NCBI GenBank assembly: GCA_937876315.1
Contig: CALEHQ010000016.1
Coordinates: 1-58,529 of the forward strand
Direction of reading: 5' to 3'
Length of the DNA stretch: 58,529 nucleotides
Source: an uncultured Actinomycetes bacterium
GTDB lineage: Bacteria > Actinomycetota > Acidimicrobiia > Acidimicrobiales > Acidimicrobilacustridaceae
Part shown: positions 33,554 to 42,150 of the stretch, piece by piece
Position numbering within the stretch: position 1 is the first letter of the stretch
How the letters are laid out: each line of letters begins with the position of its first letter
Program-made: the position numbers and the translations under genes
The notes under the pieces: model-generated
Told to the model about the DNA's origin: nothing
The model's input: only the letters and a program-made list of their open reading frames with translations
Database searches by the model: none

Positions 33554-34015
33554 ATGGACTCAACGCTCATGAGCGACCAGACCTCGGAACCTTCTGGTGA
33601 GAAGCCGCGTATCGGTCTTCCTCCCGGCACGATGACGGAGAGCCACAGGCTCGCGCTCAAGGTCGGTCGTGAGCGCGGGCAAATCGTGCGCCGCTACCTG
33701 CAGGCAATCGAATCCGCGAAGCCCCGACGAGGTCGCCCAATCACACCTGAGGGCTTGCGCAAGAGCATTGAGAAAATCGATGCCAATCTCGCAACCGAGA
33801 AAGACCCGCTGCGCAAACTGGATTTGGTGCAGTCAAAAATCAAGAAACAGAAAGATCTCGAGGAACTCGAATCCCCCATCGACATGGTCGCACTTGAAAA
33901 CGAGTTCATCGGCGTGGCTAAGGACTACAACGATTCGAAGGAACTCAGTCCTGAGGCTTGGCTTGAACTCGGCGTTCCGCGCGAGGTCTTACGGCGCGCC
34001 GGGATTCTGAACTGA
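33554..34015 (+). CDS. Uncharacterised protein with AT-hook-like motif
   Basis: A 153-residue soluble protein (ATG at 33554; GTG at 33551 or ATG at 33569 are equally possible). It opens with PRIGLPPGTMTESHRLALKVGRERG, then has KPRRGRPITPEG, whose RGRP core matches an AT-hook for minor-groove DNA binding. A charged helical, coiled-coil-like region (IEKIDANLATEKDPLRKLDLVQSKIKKQKDL) and the C-terminal LELGVPREVLRRAGI follow. I recall similar proteins of this layout in other actinobacteria, without known function. It is the only plus-strand gene between the purine units, lying between purL and purQ. Confidence 0.75.
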   Translation: MDSTLMSDQTSEPSGEKPRIGLPPGTMTESHRLALKVGRERGQIVRRYLQAIESAKPRRGRPITPEGLRKSIEKIDANLATEKDPLRKLDLVQSKIKKQKDLEELESPIDMVALENEFIGVAKDYNDSKELSPEAWLELGVPREVLRRAGILN

Positions 34016-34053
34016 CGCAGTTCATTCAGACTCTGTCGATCAAGCTCTGCCGA

Positions 34054-34713
34054 TCAGACAGACAGCAACGAGCGAAGCAGCGGCAATCCGTCGGTGCTTC
34101 CAAGCAATTCGCTGGTTGAGCGTTCCGGGTGCGGCATAAGTCCAACCACGTTGCGACCTTCGTTGCACACACCGGCAATGTCATCCACAGAACCGTTGGG
34201 ATTCACGACGTAACGCAACACGATGCGATCTTCATCGCGAAGTTGCGCGAGCGTTTCGGCATCACAGGTGTAATTGCCTTCGAAATGATTGATCGGAATG
34301 CTCAGCACTGCACCTTTGTCGGCGGCGCGAGTCAGCACCGAGTTTGTGGTCTCAACCCGCAACTGTGCAGGTGCGCAAACAAACTTCAGGCCAGCGTTCT
34401 TCTGCAATGCGCCCGGAAGAAGCCCCGCTTCAGTAAGCACCTGAAAACCGTTACAAATGCCGACAACTGGGCCGCCAGCAGCAGCAAACTCAGCGACTGC
34501 AGACATCACTGGTGAGAAACGCGCAATGGCTCCGGGACGCAAGTAATCGCCATGCGCGAAACCACCGGGAACGATGACAGCATCGACACCATTCACCGTT
34601 GCATCGCCATGCCACAGAAGTTCAGGCTCTCCACCAACGAGGCGCATGGCCTCAACCATGTCCTGCTCACAGTTCGAACCGGGGAAGACGACGACCCCGA
34701 CGCGTGAACTCAC
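34054..34713 (-). CDS. purQ: Phosphoribosylformylglycinamidine synthase subunit PurQ
   Basis: A 219-residue class I glutamine amidotransferase feeding ammonia to PurL. VVVFPGSNCEQD opens the protein, the nucleophile elbow is VVGICNGFQVLTE and the His-Glu pair is in LMPHPERS. GTG start overlaps purS by 4 nt (GTGA), showing translational coupling. Last gene of purB-purC-purS-purQ. Confidence 0.96.
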   Translation of the reverse strand: MSSRVGVVVFPGSNCEQDMVEAMRLVGGEPELLWHGDATVNGVDAVIVPGGFAHGDYLRPGAIARFSPVMSAVAEFAAAGGPVVGICNGFQVLTEAGLLPGALQKNAGLKFVCAPAQLRVETTNSVLTRAADKGAVLSIPINHFEGNYTCDAETLAQLRDEDRIVLRYVVNPNGSVDDIAGVCNEGRNVVGLMPHPERSTSELLGSTDGLPLLRSLLSV

Positions 34714-34973
34714 GATGCGACGCCAGCTGGTTCGAGTTCAACAATCGCGTCTTCGATGACGGGATTGGTGAGGAACCGACGACAGAGATCTTCCGCTTCC
34801 GCGCGAGCTGACGCTTCATCGGCAGCGTCGATTTCAAAACGAATGCTCTTGCCGACACGCACGCCGCTCACACCTGCAAAACCCAGCGTAGGCATGGCTC
34901 GTTCGATCGTAGAACCCTGGGGATCAGCGATCCCAGGTCGAAGACGGACTTCGACGTGCACCGAGAAGATCAT
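34710..34973 (-). CDS. purS: Phosphoribosylformylglycinamidine synthase subunit PurS
   Basis: An 87-residue small subunit that bridges PurQ and PurL. VHVEVRLRPGIADPQGSTIERA and GVRVGKSIRFEIDA are typical of PurS. The ATG at 34973 gives the usual length; the longer frame to 35162 overlaps purC and is not family-like. It lies 58 bp after purC and overlaps purQ by 4 nt. Confidence 0.94.
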   Translation of the reverse strand: MIFSVHVEVRLRPGIADPQGSTIERAMPTLGFAGVSGVRVGKSIRFEIDAADEASARAEAEDLCRRFLTNPVIEDAIVELEPAGVAS

Positions 34974-35031
34974 GGACCCATGTTCGCACATCGACGCGCG
35001 TATGCGATGCAGATCTGCATGCGGTCGATCG

Positions 35032-35907
35032 TCACCCGCGCCATTCGGCGAATGAACGACCAGTGATGCGCTCATAGGCATCGACATAGCGAGCGCTCGT
35101 GGTGTCGACGACCTCGGCGGGAAGCGGTGGGGCTGGTGGCTGCTTGTTCCAATCGAGACCATCGAGGTAATCGCGCACCGGCTGCTTGTCGAACGACGGC
35201 GGCGTGCTTCCCGGCTTCCAGCGTTCCGCCGGCCAGAACCGTGAGGAATCGGGGGTCAGTACCTCGTCACACAACACAAGTTCGCCATCGATTAGACCCA
35301 GTTCGAACTTGGTGTCAGCAATGAGAATGCCTCGGGCCGCAGCCCACTCGGCGCCCCTTGTGTAGAGCTCAAGTGCCGCCGAACGAGCCCGCTCGGCGAG
35401 GTCGGCACCCATCAGATCGACAGCGGCCTCGAAGGAGATGTTCTCGTCGTGGCCTTCGGCAGCCTTGGTAGAAGGAGTGAAAACGGGCTCGGGCAATTGG
35501 GCCGATTCAAGCAGTCCCGCAGGGAGCACCTGGCCGTGCATCGTGCCGTTGGCCTTGTATTCCTTCCAGGCCGAACCGGTGAGATACCCACGAACGATGC
35601 ATTCGATGGGCAGCATTTCGGCCTTGCGGCACAGCATGATGCGGCCCTGCCAATCATCACGCTGGGCGGCAGGTGGGCAGTCATCGAGCGAGGTCGAAAT
35701 GAGATGACTGCCAACAACGCCTTGGAACTTCTCGAACCAGAACGCGCTCATGGCGGTGAGCACTCGGCCCTTTTCGGGTATCGGTTCGGCCATAATGACG
35801 TCGAACGCGCTCAGGCGGTCGGAAGTGACCATCAGTAATCGGTTGTCGCCCGCGTCGTAGATGTCGCGGACTTTTCCTGAGTAGATGTGTGGGAGTGCGT
35901 CGGTCAT
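35032..35907 (-). CDS. purC: SAICAR synthase
   Basis: A 291-residue ATP-dependent ligase joining CAIR with aspartate. YSGKVRDIYDAGDNRLLMVTSDRLSAFDV at the N-terminus, IECIVRGYLTGSAWKEY and LIDGELVLCDEVLTPDSSRFWP are family signatures. AGGAG lies 7 nt before the ATG, 38 bp after purB. Length is that of the longer (about 290-residue) form of the enzyme. Confidence 0.96.
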   Translation of the reverse strand: MTDALPHIYSGKVRDIYDAGDNRLLMVTSDRLSAFDVIMAEPIPEKGRVLTAMSAFWFEKFQGVVGSHLISTSLDDCPPAAQRDDWQGRIMLCRKAEMLPIECIVRGYLTGSAWKEYKANGTMHGQVLPAGLLESAQLPEPVFTPSTKAAEGHDENISFEAAVDLMGADLAERARSAALELYTRGAEWAAARGILIADTKFELGLIDGELVLCDEVLTPDSSRFWPAERWKPGSTPPSFDKQPVRDYLDGLDWNKQPPAPPLPAEVVDTTSARYVDAYERITGRSFAEWRG

Positions 35908-35945
35908 AGCGGTTCTCCTGGAATGGCCCGCGACAGATCCTCGGT

Positions 35946-37376
35946 TCAGAGGATGTCGCCCGGACGATACCCAGCAGCAGCAGGATCAGTCGCCACAAGC
36001 GCCGAAACCGTTGCGACAAATGACGCGACTTGTTCAGGCGCACGACCAACAAAGTCGATTGGGTTTGCGAGTACGCCTGCGAGTTCATCGGGAGCAAGGC
36101 CAAGACGCGGATCGGCAGCAAGTCGTTCGATGAGATCGTTGCCTTCGGCTCCGTCTTCGCGAAGACGCAATGCCGCCGCAACTGCATGTTCCTTGATGGC
36201 TTCATGTGCTTGTTCGCGACCAACGCCGTTGCGCACTGCAGCGACCAGCACCTTGGTTGTTGCAAGGAACGGCAAGTAACGGTCGAGTTCGCGTTCAATA
36301 ACGGCGGGGTACGAACCGAAGTCGGCAAGCACGGTCAGGAACGTTTCAAACAAACCGTCGATAGCAAAGAACGCGTCGGGCAAGGCAACGCGGCGCACGA
36401 CCGAACAACTCACATCGCCTTCGTTCCATTGGTCGCCCGCAAGCGAGGCAACCATCGTGAGATGGCCACGGAGAATGGCGAGCAAACCGCCGATTCGTTC
36501 GCAACTACGGCTATTCATCTTGTGCGGCATGGCCGAAGAGCCAACCTGACCCGGGCGGAAACCTTCAGTTGCGAGTTCTTGTCCAGCCATGAGTCGAATC
36601 GTGAGGGCAAGATCGGCAGGACCAGCGGCTGCCTGCACAAGCGCCGAGACCACGTCGAGGTCGAGCGAGCGCGGATACACCTGACCAACATTGGTGAGCC
36701 ATGCATCAAAACCGAGATGCGCGGCGACACGAGATTCAAGCTGTTCGAGACGCTCGCCATCGCCATCGAAGAGATCGAGCATGTCTTGTTGCGTTCCAAC
36801 CGGGCCCTTAATGCCACGCATCGGATAGCGCGCAAGTAGATCGTCAACTCGGTACAACGCCTGCAACAGTTCTTCACCGGCATTCGCAAACCGTTTGCCA
36901 AGCGTGGTGGCCTGCGCGGGCACGTTGTGCGAACGACCAGCCATCACCACGGTTGCCGATTCCGCAGCGCGTTCAGCCAAACGAGCGAGCGATGCAAGCA
37001 TGCGGCCACGAATCACCACGAGCGAACGTCGCAACTGCAGTTGCTCGACGTTCTCGGTGAGATCGCGCGAAGTCATCCCCTTATGAATCTGTTCGTGACC
37101 AGCCAACGCACAGAACTCATCGATGCGCGCCTTCACATCGTGGCGAGTCACGCGTTCACGAGCGTCGATGGAATCAAGGTCGACCTGATCGATGACACGG
37201 CGATAGGCATCGATCGCATCGTCGGGCACTGCGACACCGAGGTCGCGCTGGGCTTCAAGAACGGCCAGCCAAAGTTCTCGCTCAAGAACGATCTTCTGTT
37301 CAGGCGACCACAGTCGGACCATCTCCGCGCTCGCATATCGAGCAGCAAGAACATTGGGTACGGACGTGGACGCCAT
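35946..37376 (-). CDS. purB: Adenylosuccinate lyase
   Basis: A 476-residue member of the fumarase/aspartase superfamily, acting twice in purine synthesis (SAICAR to AICAR; adenylosuccinate to AMP). HDVKARIDEF, the GMTSRDLTENV segment, and the signature SSAMPHKMNS are seen. GAGGAG is 5 nt upstream of the ATG; TATCCT further upstream may be the -10 of this unit, which goes on to purC, purS and purQ. Confidence 0.96.
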   Translation of the reverse strand: MASTSVPNVLAARYASAEMVRLWSPEQKIVLERELWLAVLEAQRDLGVAVPDDAIDAYRRVIDQVDLDSIDARERVTRHDVKARIDEFCALAGHEQIHKGMTSRDLTENVEQLQLRRSLVVIRGRMLASLARLAERAAESATVVMAGRSHNVPAQATTLGKRFANAGEELLQALYRVDDLLARYPMRGIKGPVGTQQDMLDLFDGDGERLEQLESRVAAHLGFDAWLTNVGQVYPRSLDLDVVSALVQAAAGPADLALTIRLMAGQELATEGFRPGQVGSSAMPHKMNSRSCERIGGLLAILRGHLTMVASLAGDQWNEGDVSCSVVRRVALPDAFFAIDGLFETFLTVLADFGSYPAVIERELDRYLPFLATTKVLVAAVRNGVGREQAHEAIKEHAVAAALRLREDGAEGNDLIERLAADPRLGLAPDELAGVLANPIDFVGRAPEQVASFVATVSALVATDPAAAGYRPGDIL

Positions 37377-37454
37377 TCGGTCTCCTCAAGGGCCCAAAGC
37401 GGGCACCTCTTCAGGATACGACTACGACGAGGTGACCTCGGTGCGATTTAGAGA

Positions 37455-38711
37455 TCAGGAATTGGCGCGAGGAGCGCGATCTTCAATCCTTTGGGCCGCA
37501 GCGTCCGAGGCGATGTCGTTGCGATGGTGCAGACCGGGCCAAGAAATCTTGCCAACCGCGTCGTATGCAGTCTGACGGGCTTCGGCCAAAGTGGCGCCCT
37601 GGCCAGTCACAGTCAGCACTCGTCCACCAGCAGTGATGAGTTCGCCATTGGCATTGGCCCCAACCCCAGCGCAGAATACCGTGACGCCAGCGACTGCTTG
37701 AGCATCGTCGAGTCCTTCAATCACATCACCGGTGCGCAGATCGCGCGGGTAGCCCTCGGCTGCACACACCACGGTGACAGCTGCGCCGTCGTCAAATGTC
37801 GGCGCGGCACCAAGTTGGCCAGCAGCAGCTGAAGCGAGCAGTTCACCGAGATCGCTAGTGAGTCGGGGAAGCACAACCTGTGTTTCCGGATCACCGAAGC
37901 GCACGTTGTATTCGAGCATCTTCGGACCGGTGGGTGTGAGCATGAGGCCGGCGTAGAGAACCCCGCGGTAATCGATACCGATCGAACGCAAGTAGGCCAG
38001 CGTCGGTAACACTCCATCGTTCATCACTGCATCAATCAATGATTGATCTGCGACAGGCACCGGTGAGTACGCACCCATGCCACCGGTGTTTGGACCAGCA
38101 TCGCCATCGCCTACGCGTTTGAAATCTTGGGCCGGCGTAAGCGCAACGGCGTTGGTGCCATCGCAAATTGCGAGAACGGAAACTTCGGGGCCGGTAAGTC
38201 CTTCTTCAATAACAAGCGTTCGGCCCGCATCGCCGAAGGCATCGCCAGAGAGATAGTCGAGAACTGCAGCGCGTGCTTCTTCAAGTGATGTTGTGACGAT
38301 GACGCCCTTGCCCGCTGCAAGGCCATCGGTCTTCACGACATACAAACCATCGAGCGTGTCAAGAAATGCGAATGCCGGTTCTGCTTCGGTGAACGTGCCA
38401 TGTCGCGCGGTGGGAACACCAGCGGCAACAAGTACGTCCTTCATCCACGCCTTTGAACCTTCGAGACGCGCGCCATCAGCCCCTGGACCGAACACCAACT
38501 TGCCAGCGGCGCGCAGTTCATCAGCAAGACCAGCGACGAGCGGCGCTTCCGGTCCGATCACATAGAGGTCGGCATCTATCTCTGTAGCTGGTGTTGCAAC
38601 GGAACCAGGAATGCCGGGGTTGCCGGGAGTAACCACAACCTCGTGATGGCGGCGCAGCACCGTGGCAAGCGCGTGCTCACGACCACCGGAACCGACGACG
38701 CAAACCTTCAT
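37455..38711 (-). CDS. purD: Phosphoribosylamine-glycine ligase (GAR synthetase)
   Basis: A 418-residue ATP-grasp ligase, second step of purine synthesis. [16 protein letters not shown] opens the protein; YVVKTDGLAAGKGVIV binds ATP, and NTGGMGAYSPVP and LEYNVRFGDPETQVVLPRL are family signatures. It begins at the purA stop with a 1-nt TGATG overlap. The C-terminus carries about 15 charged residues past the usual end (RIEDRAPRANS). Confidence 0.96.
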   Translation of the reverse strand: MKVCVVGSGGREHALATVLRRHHEVVVTPGNPGIPGSVATPATEIDADLYVIGPEAPLVAGLADELRAAGKLVFGPGADGARLEGSKAWMKDVLVAAGVPTARHGTFTEAEPAFAFLDTLDGLYVVKTDGLAAGKGVIVTTSLEEARAAVLDYLSGDAFGDAGRTLVIEEGLTGPEVSVLAICDGTNAVALTPAQDFKRVGDGDAGPNTGGMGAYSPVPVADQSLIDAVMNDGVLPTLAYLRSIGIDYRGVLYAGLMLTPTGPKMLEYNVRFGDPETQVVLPRLTSDLGELLASAAAGQLGAAPTFDDGAAVTVVCAAEGYPRDLRTGDVIEGLDDAQAVAGVTVFCAGVGANANGELITAGGRVLTVTGQGATLAEARQTAYDAVGKISWPGLHHRNDIASDAAAQRIEDRAPRANS

Positions 38712-39991
38712 CAGCCGTTGAAGTTCAAGTACTGATCGCGCCCCGGACCAACGCCAACAAGACCAATAGGAACACCAATCTGATCCTGCAAGAACGAGAC
38801 GTAATCGAATGCTTCCTTGGGAAGATCGTCACGCGACGTGATCCCAGAAATGTCGGACTTCCAACCGGGGAACTCGGCATAGACCGGCGTGACTTCGTGC
38901 AGCACCGACTGGTGATACGGAAGATGCGTGAAGGTTTCGCCATTGAGTTCGTAAGCGATGCACACCTTGATCGAATCGAACGTGTCGAACACATCAAGTT
39001 TCGTCAGCGCGATTTCCGACAGCGAGTTCAAGCGAACCGAATGACGCAACATCACCACGTCACACCATCCCGTGCGACGACGACGCCCGGTGTTGGTTCC
39101 ATACTCATGACCGATGTCAATGAGAGCATCGCCGATTTCATCGGTGAGTTCGGTGGGGAACGGACCGGAACCGACGCGAGTTGTATACGCCTTGGCGATA
39201 CCAACCACACGGTCGATGTAGCGAGGACCGATACCGGCACCGGTGCAGGCACCGCCAGCAACTGGGTTCGACGAGGTCACGAACGGGTAGGTGCCGTGAT
39301 CGAGATCGAGGAACGTGGCCTGAGCACCTTCGAGCAGAACGTTCTCGCCCGCTTCAAGTGATTCGTGAATGAGATTCACTGAATCGGTGATCATCGGCGC
39401 AAGGCGCGGCGCGCACACGTCGAGATACTCGGCAGCAATCGCATCGCCATCGAGCGGCAGCTGATTGAAGACTTTGGCGAAGATCGCGTTTTTCTCTTTG
39501 AGCGCAACGTCGAGCTTCTCACGGAAGATTTTCGGATCGAGAAGATCCTGCACACGCAGACCAACACGAGATGCCTTATCGGCATAGGCCGGGCCAATAC
39601 CGCGCTTGGTCGTGCCGACCTTGTTCTTGCCAAGGCGACGTTCGGTGAGCTTGTCGAGTTCCTGGTGGTACGGGAGGATCAAATGCGCGTTGCCGCTGAT
39701 CTTGAGCTTTGACGTATCAACGCCTTTACCCTCAAGCATGTCGAGTTCAGCGATGAGCACGCGGGGGTCGACCACAACGCCATTGCCAATGACTGGCGTG
39801 ATGTGCGGGTACAGGATGCCGCTCGGCACCAACTGCAACTTGAAGGACTCACCATCGACCACGAGGGTGTGGCCCGCGTTATGTCCGCCTTGGTAGCGGA
39901 CGACGAGATGTTGATCGCGGGCGAACAGGTCGGTGAACTTGCCCTTCCCCTCGTCACCCCACTGGGTTCCGACGACGACGGTTGCTGGCAC
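38711..39991 (-). CDS. purA: Adenylosuccinate synthetase
   Basis: A 426-residue GTP-dependent enzyme converting IMP to adenylosuccinate. [11 protein letters not shown] phosphate-binding loop, [25 protein letters not shown] and [16 protein letters not shown] are all present. GTG start, with GAGGAG 6 nt upstream. TAGTGT about 50 nt upstream may be the -10. Coupled to purD. Confidence 0.97.
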   Translation of the reverse strand: MPATVVVGTQWGDEGKGKFTDLFARDQHLVVRYQGGHNAGHTLVVDGESFKLQLVPSGILYPHITPVIGNGVVVDPRVLIAELDMLEGKGVDTSKLKISGNAHLILPYHQELDKLTERRLGKNKVGTTKRGIGPAYADKASRVGLRVQDLLDPKIFREKLDVALKEKNAIFAKVFNQLPLDGDAIAAEYLDVCAPRLAPMITDSVNLIHESLEAGENVLLEGAQATFLDLDHGTYPFVTSSNPVAGGACTGAGIGPRYIDRVVGIAKAYTTRVGSGPFPTELTDEIGDALIDIGHEYGTNTGRRRRTGWCDVVMLRHSVRLNSLSEIALTKLDVFDTFDSIKVCIAYELNGETFTHLPYHQSVLHEVTPVYAEFPGWKSDISGITSRDDLPKEAFDYVSFLQDQIGVPIGLVGVGPGRDQYLNFNG

Positions 39992-40066
39992 GGTGAACTC
40001 CTCAATGGCACTGCATGGGAACCGGGAAACACTACCCGGTCACCTTCCCCGCAGTTCCATTGGTTC

Positions 40067-42085
40067 TCAGGCGGGAGCACCTGAGGTCAGATGGCGGCGG
40101 CCAAAGAAGAAGGCCAGGCCATAAAGCACCAAGGCCACGATCATTAGATTGCGATAGCCGAGGATCAGCGAGGTGTACTCCAGGACACCACCAACCATGG
40201 CGCCAATGAGATTGGCGGCAAACGCCGTGGTCGAGTCCACACTGTCTCGGAATCGCTGAGAAAACACCATGTTGGCTAAGAAAATTGGCGTGAACGCCAA
40301 TATCAGGGCAACGAGAAGACGAGGAGCGAACGCAAGCTCCAGAAGAACATTTTGGGGAATCGCCCAACTCACAAGGATCGAAATCGCAAGGAAGACATAC
40401 AACAGCATGGGTCGTTTGATACGGACACGCTGAGAGACAAGCACTGCAACCAACACAGCGACGAGCACGCCACCAAAGACGAGCGCGTTCACGAGCCACG
40501 TTGTACCGAACAGCAGCGCGAACTGCACAACGTTCTTTGTTTCCAGCAATAGGAACGCAACGCCCATGAAGAACAAGTCGGTGTAGGCCTTCATTCCGCG
40601 CAGTGGACCACCAACCAAACGCACTGCTGCAAGCGAGAACACGAGAATCAATCCGAGAGCCACTAGGTAAAACATCGGAATTGATTGAGTACGCAAATAT
40701 GGGAACGGCCGATCGTCACCCACCGGCTTCGGGGTGTCGGCGGTTTTCACCCATGCATTGGCCGCAGGGCAATTCACGTCGCGTTCCTGTGCACCAATTG
40801 TAAGAACCGCTTGTGACGTATTCGGAATCTTCGTCACGCATGGGGTGTGACCAAATGCGTCGTCAAGCGTCGCTGCATAACGGTCGACAAGCCACTCTTC
40901 GCGGTAGACGTTGTACATCGCGAACACGCCATCTTCGGTGAGATGGCTTCGATACGCGTCAGCTGCATCTTTAGTGAAGAGGTAGCTCTCAAGCCGAATT
41001 GATGACGCTCCCTGAACCAGCGTGAGCGAGTCGGGAAGCGCCAAAACAATGAGATCCCACTTCTTATCGCTGCGTTCGAGAAACGCTCGGCCATCGTCGA
41101 TCGTGATGTTCACTCGCGGATCGTCATACGGCTTCGTTGGGTGATATTGCTTTGCGACATCAAGGAGTCGCCGATCAATCTCGACCGCGTCGACGTTGCT
41201 TGCACCCTTTTCCAGCGCTTTCGCAACGTCATTACCGCTTCCGGCACCGATAACGAGCACCTCGGCGGGCGGAGCAGCATCTGCTCGCTGCTGATACATC
41301 GTGTTGTACATCGGATCGGTTCCATCGGTCTGAAACCAGTGCGGGATCCCGTTAACAAACATGCCGATGCCTTGCGGACCCATCACGACGTACTCGCCCT
41401 TGTAATAGGAGGTCCACAATGTGTTGTCTTGGCGCGACTCGGCCCCGAGTACAGCCAGCATTGCAAGTAACGGAATACCTACGAGCGCGAGCGGCATCAG
41501 TGTCTTCGGACGAATCGCCCAGACAAAAACCACCGCTGAAACTGTTCCCCACACAATCGGCTCGGCACCAAGAAACGCAAGCAACGTAAAGATCACTACG
41601 CCAACGATGCTGCCAATCAGGTCGAACTGATACGCCTCAAGATTCTTCAGTTCCTTAAACGTGCGGGCGATGCCATCGCCGATGCACGCAAGCACAATTG
41701 AAACCACGATGAAAATGGCAGGAAGAACCAGCTCACGAGGTGGCCCATTGGGTTTGAGTTCGCTTCCGAAGAAGATGAGATCGCTACCGACCGCCGTCAG
41801 GGTGACAGGGATGAAGTGGACGAAAAGAACAAGCGCTCCAAGCGCCAATGGGCCGAATCGCAAAAGCCCAAACGACGAACGACTTGCCCAGAGGAACCCA
41901 AGACCAACACCCAAAAAGGAACCGAGCAGAACGATGTTCGAGAAATACGAAAGGTACAGAACGTTCCCGCCCAGCCACCGAATGAGGGCCAACTCCACAA
42001 ACAACATGAGGAACGTAAGAACGATGAGTCGAATCCGCAGCGCGCGCGGCGACATCGTTGAAACAGTCAAAGTCTCGGAATCCAC
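40067..42085 (-). CDS. Large membrane protein with a spermidine-synthase-like methyltransferase-fold domain
   Basis: A 672-residue protein. Residues about 15-235 hold seven to eight membrane helices, about 240-460 a soluble SAM/spermidine-synthase-like Rossmann domain (VLVIGAGSGNDVAKALEKG, DAVEID, NITIDDGRAFLE), and about 465-660 seven more helices. In the catalytic loop the usual Asp-X-X-Asp-Pro is VLALPDS, so the key aspartate of true aminopropyltransferases is missing and polyamine synthesis is doubtful. GTG start fits TAATTT 6 nt upstream. Monocistronic between purA and clpB. Function unknown. Confidence 0.72.
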   Translation of the reverse strand: MDSETLTVSTMSPRALRIRLIVLTFLMLFVELALIRWLGGNVLYLSYFSNIVLLGSFLGVGLGFLWASRSSFGLLRFGPLALGALVLFVHFIPVTLTAVGSDLIFFGSELKPNGPPRELVLPAIFIVVSIVLACIGDGIARTFKELKNLEAYQFDLIGSIVGVVIFTLLAFLGAEPIVWGTVSAVVFVWAIRPKTLMPLALVGIPLLAMLAVLGAESRQDNTLWTSYYKGEYVVMGPQGIGMFVNGIPHWFQTDGTDPMYNTMYQQRADAAPPAEVLVIGAGSGNDVAKALEKGASNVDAVEIDRRLLDVAKQYHPTKPYDDPRVNITIDDGRAFLERSDKKWDLIVLALPDSLTLVQGASSIRLESYLFTKDAADAYRSHLTEDGVFAMYNVYREEWLVDRYAATLDDAFGHTPCVTKIPNTSQAVLTIGAQERDVNCPAANAWVKTADTPKPVGDDRPFPYLRTQSIPMFYLVALGLILVFSLAAVRLVGGPLRGMKAYTDLFFMGVAFLLLETKNVVQFALLFGTTWLVNALVFGGVLVAVLVAVLVSQRVRIKRPMLLYVFLAISILVSWAIPQNVLLELAFAPRLLVALILAFTPIFLANMVFSQRFRDSVDSTTAFAANLIGAMVGGVLEYTSLILGYRNLMIVALVLYGLAFFFGRRHLTSGAPA

Positions 42086-42091
42086 GTGGAG

Positions 42092-42097
42092 AAATTA
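42092..42097 (-). promoter_or_regulatory. -10 hexamer of the membrane spermidine-synthase-like gene
   Basis: TAATTT on the minus strand, 6 nt before the GTG at 42085. Confidence 0.55.
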
Positions 42098-42150
42098 GCC
42101 GGCGAGGCCACCCAGAGGAGTGACCTCGCCGAATCTGTAAAAGCAGAGGG

